This document shows positions 24,059 to 29,513 of a DNA stretch of 35,516 nucleotides, in pieces. A program made the position numbers and the translations under genes. Each line of letters begins with the position of its first letter. Position 1 is the stretch's first letter. A model generated the notes under the pieces. It had not been told where the DNA came from. It did not search any database and saw only the letters and a list, made by a program, of their open reading frames with translations. The stretch comes from a virus. Location: positions 1-35,516 of the IMG/VR virus record IMGVR_UViG_3300031772_000140; one strand, given 5' to 3'.

Positions 24059-24086
24059 AAAAACTGATCTCCTTCCGGGTATAAGG
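24057..24086 (+). promoter_or_regulatory. Phage promoter before gene 24145-24522
   Basis: An A-run (GAAAAAA, from 24057) with CTGATC, then TATAAG (24081-24086), repeats the spacing and wording of the other phage promoters. CTGATCTCC and GGGTATAAGGATT are nearly identical to the copy at 729-754. It overlaps the stop codon of the regulator gene, and no TTAGCT or terminator hairpin comes before it. The leader of about 50 bases contains TTGGCC/GGCCAA as a possible hairpin. Confidence 0.6.
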
Positions 24087-24144
24087 ATTATGGACCAAGA
24101 GAATGCGCTTTTGGCCCAAACATCCTTGGCCAAGGAGGAAGGAA

Positions 24145-24522
24145 ATGAGTCACATACGCCAGCCACGATCTTCACAAGCTCAGGCGAACGTCGCCGAAGC
24201 GCAGGAGCCCGAGCAGGTGGACCCGACCAAGAAGCTGCTCGACGACCTCGGCAAGCGGCTGGGAGATCCGCAGGTCATCGAGAACGCCGTGAAGGCCGGC
24301 GTGCTCGGGGCTGTCGGCGAGGTCCTCCGCCATAAGCAGAACACGCTGTACGGCACGACCAAGGCCCTCTTCGAGCAGGAGGGCTGGCAGGGGAAGGCCG
24401 TAGGCACGTCCGCGATCGTCGGAGCGGTGGGCGTCGGCGCGCTCGGAGTCGAGATCATCGGCCGGAAGGGGCTGGACTGGGAGTCGGGTCCGGTCAGCTG
24501 GCTGCTCTCCAAGATCTTCTAG
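24145..24522 (+). CDS. Small protein with Gly/Ala hydrophobic segment, 125 aa
   Basis: The first 30 residues are polar and disordered (SQAQANVAEAQEPEQVDPTKK). A helical part follows (LLDDLGKRLGDPQVIENAVKAGVLGAVGEVLRHKQNTLYG). Then comes a Gly/Val/Ala-rich hydrophobic stretch near residues 85-108 (VGTSAIVGAVGVGALGVEIIG), a likely membrane helix. The tail is short and amphipathic (WLLSKIF). The family is not recognised. AAGGAGGAAGGA fixes the start. It is its own unit between the promoter at 24057 and the hairpin at 24546. A membrane-acting accessory protein is plausible, but the sequence does not name it. Confidence 0.7.
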   Translation: MSHIRQPRSSQAQANVAEAQEPEQVDPTKKLLDDLGKRLGDPQVIENAVKAGVLGAVGEVLRHKQNTLYGTTKALFEQEGWQGKAVGTSAIVGAVGVGALGVEIIGRKGLDWESGPVSWLLSKIF

Positions 24523-24545
24523 TCCTGCCCGCATCCCACCTTCAT

Positions 24546-24578
24546 CCCCGGCTTGTAAAGCGGGGGTCATTTTTAGCT
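24546..24578 (+). terminator. Hairpin with U-tract followed by TTAGCT
   Basis: CCCCG (24546-24550) pairs with CGGGG (24561-24565), and CTT/AAG extends the stem inward past one unpaired G. GTCATTTTTAGCT follows. The T-run makes this a good intrinsic terminator for gene 24145-24522. Confidence 0.65.
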
Positions 24579-24604
24579 ATAAGAAAGGTAACCGAGAAAG
24601 GAGT
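24573..24604 (+). promoter_or_regulatory. Shortened phage leader before gene 24609-24821
   Basis: TTAGCT (24573-24578) runs directly into TATAAG (24578-24583), then GTAACC and GAGAAAGGAG. The A-rich block and 17-base spacer present in the other copies are missing. If the spacer is needed for promoter activity, this copy may act only as an RNA-processing or ribosome-loading leader. Confidence 0.45.
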
Positions 24605-24608
24605 TCGC

Positions 24609-24821
24609 ATGAGTAAGGCCGAGCGCGTTCGCGCGATCGAAGCACGGGTCTACACGATGGTGGGGTCTCGTTATCCCATCAACTGGGAACAGCTGACGGA
24701 GGACGATCTGTACAAGGTCCTGGATCTACTCCGCGACATTCAACGAAGGACCGACCGCAACGTGGATGACGCCAAGACCCAAATGCGGGCGAAAGCTCGC
24801 AGGATGGGCATACCTATTTGA
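24609..24821 (+). CDS. Small hypothetical protein, 70 aa
   Basis: This is a compact helical, basic protein of 70 residues (MSKAERVRAIEARVYTMVG, then LTEDDLYKVLDLLRDIQRR and a basic tail KAKARRMGIPI). No family is recognised. Size and charge would suit a small nucleic-acid or polymerase-binding protein, but no motif proves it. GAGAAAGGAG seven bases before the ATG sets the start. The next gene follows after 11 bases with its own strong ribosome site, so the two should be cotranscribed. Confidence 0.72.
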   Translation: MSKAERVRAIEARVYTMVGSRYPINWEQLTEDDLYKVLDLLRDIQRRTDRNVDDAKTQMRAKARRMGIPI

Positions 24822-24832
24822 AAGGAGTGCCA

Positions 24833-25090
24833 ATGAAGAAGCTGATCGAAGTTCAGGAGCAGTCCGGTTTCGATTCTCTGATGGGTGAGCGCATCACGCT
24901 GTTCTGTCTCAACTACATCTATACGGGCAAGCTCGTCGGCGTCAACGAGAAGTACGTGCTCCTCGAAGATCCCGCCATCGTGTACGAGACCGGTGCGTTC
25001 ACCGAGAAGGATTGGAAGGACGCTCAGGCCCTCCCCAACGAGATGTACGTGATGCTGGCGTGCGTGGAGAGCTTCGGGAAGGTGAAGTGA
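24833..25090 (+). CDS. Small conserved phage protein, possible Sm-like fold, 85 aa
   Basis: The protein reads GERITLFCLNYIYTGKLVGVNEKYVLLEDPAIVYETG from residue 18, followed by a helical linker (EKDWKDAQALPNE) and the closing phrase MYVMLACVESFGKVK. I recall this pattern from a widespread family of small uncharacterised phage proteins with the same conserved NYIYTG, LEDP, VYETG and SFG phrases. The strand-turn-strand order (ITLFCLN..YTGKLVGVN..YVLLED) resembles a small Sm-like barrel, as in RNA-binding proteins, but that is inference. AAAGGAG precedes the ATG at 24833. The stop overlaps the next ATG as TGATG, which suggests coupled expression. Confidence 0.78.
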   Translation: MKKLIEVQEQSGFDSLMGERITLFCLNYIYTGKLVGVNEKYVLLEDPAIVYETGAFTEKDWKDAQALPNEMYVMLACVESFGKVK

Positions 25091-25335
25091 TGCAGCGGTC
25101 ATGCAAGCAACGCTATAGGTCTGAGTCTGGGTCGGGGTTTGGGTCTAGGTCGGGGTCGGGGTCGCGGTCGCGGTCGTGGTCGTGGTCGGGGTCGCGGTCG
25201 TGGTCGTGGTCGTGGTCGGGGTCGCGGTCGTGGTCGGGGTCGCGGTCGGGGTCGTGGTCGTGGTCGGGGTCGCGGTCGCGGTCGTGGTCGTGGTCGGGGT
25301 CGCGGTCGCGGTCGTGGTCGCGGTCGTGGTCGTAG
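25090..25335 (+). CDS. Ser/Arg/Trp/Gly dipeptide-repeat protein, 81 aa
   Basis: After MQRSCKQRYRSESGSGFGS the frame is a nearly pure run of serine alternating with R, W or G (SRSRSWSWSGSRSW...), ending at TAG. It is encoded by a hexanucleotide array. The ATG overlaps the stop of the conserved gene upstream, so translation by coupling is plausible. The SR-rich chain recalls RNA-binding RS domains, a loose comparison only. Because the repeat is six bases long, all six frames stay open. A plus frame gives Arg-Gly repeats and the minus frames give Arg-Pro or Asp-His repeats. Which frame, if any, is used cannot be decided from sequence. The position of this start is the best argument. Confidence 0.4.
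   Translation: MQRSCKQRYRSESGSGFGSRSGSGSRSRSWSWSGSRSWSWSWSGSRSWSGSRSGSWSWSGSRSRSWSWSGSRSRSWSRSWS
25119..25334. repeat. Hexanucleotide tandem array, NGGTCG, about 30 copies
   Basis: From about 25146 to 25334 the sequence is an unbroken series of six-base units ending GGTCG with G, C or T in the first place. A more degenerate start runs from 25119. The variable base follows no simple order, giving G, R and W codons in one frame. Many neighbouring units create runs of four G on the plus strand. Such arrays change length by slippage or recombination. Confidence 0.9.
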
Positions 25336-25361
25336 TAGGCCACCACAACAAGGGAGATCGC

Positions 25362-25964
25362 ATGCAGACACGAACGGAGTTGGATGCCAGCTGGAAGAAG
25401 GCGGCTGACCGCTGCCAGCGGCAGTACAACACGAGGGTGGTGGCCGCCATCAAGGCCACCATGGAGTTTCTCGCGACCTACTGGGAAACGACTCTGCGCC
25501 GGAGACTCTTCGGCCACGAGGAGCAGCAGGGCAGCTACTGGGTGGCGGCGGACATGTTCGAGATCAATCAGGCCCTGCTTAGGGCCTGTTGGTGGCCTCA
25601 TCGTCACCCACATGTCTTGCCGGGCTGTGTAGCGTTCAAGGCCGACATCCCCCTGATCGGTCGAAGGGGCGTCATCAACCTCCGCCAGGTGCCCGCGGAC
25701 ACAGAGGTCAAGCTCGTAGACCCCAAGAACACGGGGGAGGCATTCTTGGAGATCGAAGGTTTCGTGGGCAACGAGGCCAAGCACTCGGTCATCATCCTCG
25801 GCTTGGAAGATGGCCAGGAGGTGGTATTCACCGTCCACCCAGGAGACCCGGCTCCGCACATCGGCCTGCCCCTAGATCTGGTCAAAGCCCAGCTCGGAGA
25901 CATCACCACCATCACGGCTGCCCAGGCCCTGGAGTTCGGTCTGACTTTCGCAGCGACCTCCTAA
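25362..25964 (+). CDS. Hypothetical protein, 200 aa
   Basis: No family is recognised. The N-terminal 65 residues are helical and aromatic (ELDASWKKAADRCQRQYNTRVVAAIKATMEFLATYWETTLRRRLFG). They lead to a segment with clustered Trp and His (LLRACWWPHRHPHVLPGCVAF). The C-terminal 110 residues are strand-rich (GVINLRQVPADTEVKLVDPK, AFLEIEGFVGNEAKHSVIILGLEDGQEVVFTVHPGDP) and end with an LAAQALEF-type helix. The C-terminal part is similar in tone to small beta domains of unknown function in phages. AGGGAGATCG sets the start, 26 bases after the hexanucleotide array. The stop codon lies in the loop of a hairpin that covers the next ribosome site. Confidence 0.7.
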   Translation: MQTRTELDASWKKAADRCQRQYNTRVVAAIKATMEFLATYWETTLRRRLFGHEEQQGSYWVAADMFEINQALLRACWWPHRHPHVLPGCVAFKADIPLIGRRGVINLRQVPADTEVKLVDPKNTGEAFLEIEGFVGNEAKHSVIILGLEDGQEVVFTVHPGDPAPHIGLPLDLVKAQLGDITTITAAQALEFGLTFAATS

Positions 25965-25975
25965 CTACGGAGGTC
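25955..25975 (+). promoter_or_regulatory. Hairpin masking the ribosome site of gene 25979
   Basis: GACCTCC (25955-25961) pairs perfectly with GGAGGTC (25969-25975). The second arm is the ribosome site of the GTG start at 25979. The stop codon of the upstream gene (25962-25964) is in the loop. A ribosome ending there would open the stem, so translation of the second gene should depend on the first. Confidence 0.55.
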
Positions 25976-25978
25976 ACC

Positions 25979-26431
25979 GTGAACAAGAGGATCAAGGGCA
26001 TAGAGAAGGGCTTGAGGCTGGTCAGTACGCCCATCAACTTGGGCGGTGGCAGGTCCACCAAAGATCCCCGCATGGCACTCCAGCTGGCGATCAAGGACGC
26101 GCTGGACCCAACCAAGATGGATGGCCCCGTACGAGCCCTTAAAGATATGTCGCCCGAGGAGCGGGCGGCTATCGAGAAACAATACGGGACCAAGATCATA
26201 GAAGGCGATCGTAACGCGCTGGTTACTGTCGAGGTCTTTGTATCATTTGTAACCGAGCGCGCAGTGCTGGTACTTCAAGGTGTTCCTGGTGCCTCATGGC
26301 ATACTCGGTGCTGGCTCCCCCGCAGTATGATCGAGAATGGGGAACATGTAGTGCAAGGTCCCACGACTTTGAGGATCCCTGCTTGGAAGGCGCTACGAGC
26401 TAAGCTCCGCCGAAAGACACCCACCTCCTGA
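25979..26431 (+). CDS. Hypothetical protein with GTG start, 150 aa
   Basis: The protein begins MNKRIKGIEKGLRLVSTPINLGGGRSTKDPRMALQLAIKDAL. A helical part with a conserved-looking MSPEERAAIEKQYGTKIIEGDRN follows. A strand region comes next (ALVTVEVFVSFVTERAVLVLQGV) and a basic C-terminus (IPAWKALRAKLRRKTPTS). The family is unknown. I chose GTG 25979 because GGAGGTC lies at correct spacing. The open frame extends far upstream through the previous gene in another frame, without a ribosome site. The masked ribosome site suggests tight coupling to gene 25362-25964, so the two products may work together or in fixed ratio. Confidence 0.68.
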   Translation: MNKRIKGIEKGLRLVSTPINLGGGRSTKDPRMALQLAIKDALDPTKMDGPVRALKDMSPEERAAIEKQYGTKIIEGDRNALVTVEVFVSFVTERAVLVLQGVPGASWHTRCWLPRSMIENGEHVVQGPTTLRIPAWKALRAKLRRKTPTS

Positions 26432-26448
26432 TGGCCAATGTATGGCCC

Positions 26449-26486
26449 GGCTCCCCGAGTTCTTCGGGTTCGAGCCCTTTTTAGCT
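26449..26486 (+). terminator. Two-tier hairpin with U-tract and TTAGCT
   Basis: GGCTC (26449-26453) pairs with GAGCC (26472-26476), and inside it CCCGA (26454-26458) pairs with TCGGG (26464-26468). TTC bulges on the 3' side. CTTTTTAGCT follows. The copy at 26820 has the same form: two 4-5 bp tiers, a 5-base loop and a 3' bulge. Confidence 0.75.
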
Positions 26487-26533
26487 GCAAAACTGGATTG
26501 CTTTTGGGGATAAGAATTGTAACCAAGAGAGGA
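26481..26533 (+). promoter_or_regulatory. Phage promoter and leader of gene 26542-26808
   Basis: TTAGCT (26481-26486), GCAAAA (26487-26492), 16 bases, GATAAG (26509-26514), then TAACC and AAGAGAGGAG before the ATG at 26542. The match with the copy at 717-772 is close, including AATTGTAACCAAGA. Confidence 0.65.
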
Positions 26534-26541
26534 GTTTTACG

Positions 26542-26808
26542 ATGCCCCAGAAGCATATGATCGTCAATCAGCACACCCACTACGAGATCACTGAGTGGGA
26601 CGACTCCAAGGCCACGGTCAAGGTCAGGACCGTCGGCGGTAAGGTTGTGGGGCGCAACCCCGTGACTGAGGAAGCCCGGTTCTGCAAGGGCGGCGAGGTC
26701 CTCATGCAGTACGAGGACGGCGTTACCCACCGGGTGTCAGCCCGATACTTCCAGTCCCTCAGTCCCCAACAGATCCTCGTCATCCCCGTCCGCTACCTCT
26801 TCGACTAG
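26542..26808 (+). CDS. Small hypothetical protein, 88 aa
   Basis: The protein is strand-rich and small (HMIVNQHTHYEITEWDDSKATVKVRTVGG, then VLMQYEDGVTHRVSARYFQSLSPQQILVIPVRYLFD). It reads like a single beta domain with two or three histidines near the start, but no family is recognised. AGAGAGGAG precedes the ATG. It forms a one-gene unit between its own promoter (26481) and the hairpin at 26820, and it is the last plus-strand gene before the convergent terminase gene. Confidence 0.72.
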   Translation: MPQKHMIVNQHTHYEITEWDDSKATVKVRTVGGKVVGRNPVTEEARFCKGGEVLMQYEDGVTHRVSARYFQSLSPQQILVIPVRYLFD

Positions 26809-26819
26809 TTCATACCAAG

Positions 26820-26855
26820 GTTCCCTGGGTCCTCCAGGTCGAACTTTTCTTAGCT
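26820..26855. terminator. Convergent hairpin-TTAGCT between gene 26542 and terminase
   Basis: GTTC (26820-26823) pairs with GAAC (26841-26844), and CCTGG (26824-26828) pairs with CCAGG (26834-26838), with TC bulged. TTTTCTTAGCT follows on the plus strand. TTAGCT (26850-26855) overlaps the terminase stop codon. Confidence 0.65.
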
Positions 26856-28704
26856 AGTGCCGGCGACGGGGTTGGTAGTCCTCGCCCGTGTCTTTCAACG
26901 GCGCGATGATGTCAGGCCGTGGGTACTTGATCATGGATGCCAAGAAACAGTACAGGATGCTGTGGAAAGTATCATCGGTAGACCCGGGCGAATGATTGTA
27001 GATGGTCATGCGCAGTTGTTTGCTGTACTCGCTGAAGATGTTGAGGATGTCCTGTCCGTAGGGCTCGAAGAAGTCATCCCAATTCGGCAGTGCGATCTGC
27101 TTGCGCACGAGCGCGTTGAATACATCGCTCATGACTTCTGTACGGTGACACATGAAGCGGCGAAGCGTGGGCTGCCAGACGACCTTCCCCTTCTTTTGAT
27201 TGGCGTTGTATTGGAACTTGAGGATCTTCTGTGGACCGAAGGCACGCATGAGATGATCGTTGCGATCGAAGCCGCCACCATAATCGCAGCCACAAAGCTG
27301 GATGTTGTAACGCGATAGGATATTGCAAATACGTTCCAATTGCTTTGGCGGTTCTAGATCTTCGCCCACGAAACGGTGAGACCAAAAGACAGTGAATGCG
27401 CCCGTCCCGAAGTACGTGCCCAGTGAGATGACAGTGTAAGCCTGTTCGCCGCTTCCCCAATCAATACCGGCAAAGATGTCTTGGCTATGTGCAAATTTCG
27501 TAAAGTGTTCGAAGTCTCCGAGTCGGATCTCTTCGCGGCAACAGGCTTTCAATTGCCCACGAGTGATGGGGCGCGTGCCGCTATCGTAACTGCGCCCAAA
27601 GACCTCGTTGTTAAGCTTCTGCCTGGAGTAGCGCTTCTGCTTTTCTAGCAGGCCCCGCCATCCTTCTGGCGTCTTTACTACCCATGGCACCATCAACTGA
27701 CTGATATGATAGCCCTCGAATGTGACCTTAGATTTGTTGTTCTCGGTCACTGGGTTCATGGCTGTCCATGCAGCGTCTGGGTGGTAGACCTCAATCGGCT
27801 GATGGCAACGATCACAGATGAGACCATCGGTACCGATGTTGTCCTCTCCCAGGACATTCCAATGCCAAGACCCCTTGTCCCCGGGTGTCCCATGGTGCTC
27901 ACACGGGACTACCCATTCATTCTGGGTAGAGAAGTTCGCCCAATAGTATTCGATCGTATTGTCCAAGCTCTTAGGCGTGCCAGAATAGTTGAAAATCTTC
28001 CAGTCGCTATGGCTTGCACATTCTTCAATGACGGGAATGTTGTCGACCAGAATGTCTTGGATCTCATCAATGTCGATCAGGTCAGATGGAATACCTCTTA
28101 CTCTATCCGCGGTAAGGTAGGCGTAGCGGAGTCGGATCTGAGAGTAGTTGATGAACTTCTTGTGGAAAACAGCGTTTGTGAGCTTGGTGTTGGTGTATGC
28201 CTGGACGACCGGGCTCATGCTGATAGGATCAGCGAGACGATCGTTAGAGAACACCTTCGTCTGCTCTGACGAGGGACTGACATACAGGCTCTTGAAGTAG
28301 TTAATGAGACAACTGTAGGCCAGCAGCTTGTTACCTAACGTGGTCGATTTTTCAACCTGTCTGCCCGCCAGCAGCAAAGTCTTTCGTTCACTGGTGTCGT
28401 AGATACGACGCAGGTATGGACGCGGACCAAAATTGAAATTGTCGACCGAGCCCTTGTCCGCGATCTTGATTGCGGTCTCCGCGAATTCAGATGGAGCGAC
28501 ATTGTAGATGTAGTCTAGACGAGCTTCGGTCTCCTCCACGTCATCGGGGTCATGATCGATCCCAAAGTCTTGTGGTTCACCTTCATCGTTAAAATCATAG
28601 AACGGCTCGGTGTAAACTTTGCCGTCCACGAGCTGTCGCGCGAGGGAGACCGGCATATCGATCTCAGTTTTTCGAGCACGAACGCGGCGAAGGTCGACTA
28701 GCAA
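26854..28704 (-). CDS. Terminase large subunit, about 616 aa
   Basis: This is the DNA-packaging motor: an ATPase followed by an RNase-H-like nuclease. Walker A is LLLAGRQVEKSTT near residues 111-123 and Walker B is LIDIDEIQD near 209-217. A zinc-like cluster (PCEHH...ICDRC) lies near 267-300. The nuclease acidic residues are in FAGIDWGSG (D415), CGCDYGGG (D474) and STDDTFH (D577/578). Length and order are normal. Glu in GRQVEKST replaces the usual Gly, and I recall this from terminases of other large phages. The start is uncertain. TTG at 28704 lies inside the A-rich block of a divergent promoter, while ATG at 28656 would give a protein 16 residues shorter. The small subunit is not certain nearby. 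Confidence 0.93.
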   Translation of the reverse strand: MLVDLRRVRARKTEIDMPVSLARQLVDGKVYTEPFYDFNDEGEPQDFGIDHDPDDVEETEARLDYIYNVAPSEFAETAIKIADKGSVDNFNFGPRPYLRRIYDTSERKTLLLAGRQVEKSTTLGNKLLAYSCLINYFKSLYVSPSSEQTKVFSNDRLADPISMSPVVQAYTNTKLTNAVFHKKFINYSQIRLRYAYLTADRVRGIPSDLIDIDEIQDILVDNIPVIEECASHSDWKIFNYSGTPKSLDNTIEYYWANFSTQNEWVVPCEHHGTPGDKGSWHWNVLGEDNIGTDGLICDRCHQPIEVYHPDAAWTAMNPVTENNKSKVTFEGYHISQLMVPWVVKTPEGWRGLLEKQKRYSRQKLNNEVFGRSYDSGTRPITRGQLKACCREEIRLGDFEHFTKFAHSQDIFAGIDWGSGEQAYTVISLGTYFGTGAFTVFWSHRFVGEDLEPPKQLERICNILSRYNIQLCGCDYGGGFDRNDHLMRAFGPQKILKFQYNANQKKGKVVWQPTLRRFMCHRTEVMSDVFNALVRKQIALPNWDDFFEPYGQDILNIFSEYSKQLRMTIYNHSPGSTDDTFHSILYCFLASMIKYPRPDIIAPLKDTGEDYQPRRRH

Positions 28705-28729
28705 AACAAGTACCTGTCCTTGGTATAAG
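28701..28729 (+). promoter_or_regulatory. Phage promoter for the structured RNA, divergent from terminase
   Basis: GCAAAAC at 28701-28707 and TATAAG at 28724-28729 are 17 bases apart, as in the promoter at 723-751. CCTTGGTATAAGGA matches CCTTGGGTATAAGA there. No ribosome site or open frame follows, unlike every other copy. Transcription would start near 28736, which is exactly where the first stem of the RNA begins. Confidence 0.7.
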
Positions 28730-28735
28730 GAAGAA

Positions 28736-29050
28736 AGCAGGGAAGGCTGTAGCTAGCCCTCTGCAGTCGCCACCGAGGGCGTCGGTCTCGCCTCGGTCGA
28801 GGAGATTCTAGTTGGGTGTAACCCTTCATCCGAGTCTCCAACACCGATCAACCGGCAGCCGTAGGTGAGTTTCAAGTACCAAGAAGCTGCTTTGACTCCC
28901 CCTTGGCCAACCGGCAAAGGAGCAAGGGACGTGAGCAGGTAGCAGGTGGGTGCTGTTTTCGAGGACTTCTAGTTGTGCGACCAACTAGATCGTCCACCCT
29001 GCTATCTGCCGTCCGCCAATATCGAGGCGGCCTTAGGCCGCCTCTAACTT
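28736..29050 (+). ncRNA. Highly structured noncoding RNA, about 315 nt, unrecognised
   Basis: No open frame is supported. Stems seen: I, 28737-28764, 10 bp with an AA bulge. II, 28772-28797, ACCGAGG with CCTCGGT plus two more pairs. III, GGAGATTC (28801-28808) with GAGTCTCC (28832-28839), enclosing GGGT-GTA-ACCC. IV, GAGT..CAAG (28867-28876) with TTTG-ACTC (28891-28898). Next, CCCTTG (28900-28905) with CAAGGG (28923-28928). V, a 15-bp helix of 28935-28949 with 28994-29009, with one bulged base, capped by CTAGTTG/CAACTAG. Last, the end hairpin at 29024-29044. At least four stems use G-U pairs when read as plus strand. These become A-C mismatches on the minus strand, so plus-strand transcription is favoured. 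It does not match RNase P, tmRNA, 6S, group I or group II RNAs that I know. Confidence 0.75.
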
Positions 29051-29054
29051 AGCT
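29024..29054 (+). terminator. End hairpin of the structured RNA, followed by TTAGCT
   Basis: GAGGCGGCC (29024-29032) pairs perfectly with GGCCGCCTC (29036-29044), then TAACTTAGCT. It is the same hairpin-TTAGCT unit that closes the protein-coding units. TTAGCT at 29049-29054 overlaps the stop of the convergent gene 29049-29498. Confidence 0.65.
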
Positions 29055-29498
29055 AGCTAGCCCATTTCCTTTAGCTAGCCCCTCTCCTACCTTTCGATCC
29101 AAGATCTCCGCAAAACGGCGAAAGGTGTCTTCGTTCGGTGGCAGTGGTCTCCTATTGATCGCAGGGATCGTAACACAGTAGCTATCGACCTCCTGGATGA
29201 ACTCCACTAGCGGCTTAACTGAGGGATAGCTCTCCTCTGCAGCCGACAACACATCCAGGCCGAAGAACCCACCACCCCAGTATTCGGTCGCCACCATCGG
29301 GCCCGGCCACACGTGGTAGAGGAGGTCACCCTCCTTCTCCAGGTACTTTACAATCACGCAGTCGGACTCCAGTAGGGGGACAGCCACTACGACTGCCTTC
29401 TCCACGTCCGAGACCTTAGCATCACCAGCTTGCGCGACCTTCGCTACAACCTCCCGCTCTTCATCGCTGATGAATGCGGGCTTGGGAAGATCATTCAT
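29049..29498 (-). CDS. Hypothetical protein, 149 aa
   Basis: This is a mixed alpha/beta protein without a recognised family. A helical N-terminus (ISDEEREVVAKVAQAGDAKVSDVEKAVVVAVPLL) is followed by strands (DCVIVKYLEKEGDLLYHVWPGPMVATEYWGGGFFGLDVL) and a helical end (NEDTFRRFAEILDRKVGEGLAKG). It lies between the gene 29514-30395 and the structured RNA locus. GGAGG sets the start. A packaging accessory role is conceivable from position, but nothing in the sequence shows it. Its stop codon is inside a TTAGCTAGCTAG run belonging to the opposing RNA gene's end. Confidence 0.7.
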   Translation of the reverse strand: MNDLPKPAFISDEEREVVAKVAQAGDAKVSDVEKAVVVAVPLLESDCVIVKYLEKEGDLLYHVWPGPMVATEYWGGGFFGLDVLSAAEESYPSVKPLVEFIQEVDSYCVTIPAINRRPLPPNEDTFRRFAEILDRKVGEGLAKGNGLAS

Positions 29499-29513
29499 TG
29501 TACAGCCTCCTGA

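Noticed and set aside
28705-29048. A second intron in the terminase region
   Set aside because: No group I P/Q/R/S elements and no group II domain V are present. The flanking genes are complete, and promoter and hairpin signals indicate an independent plus-strand RNA.
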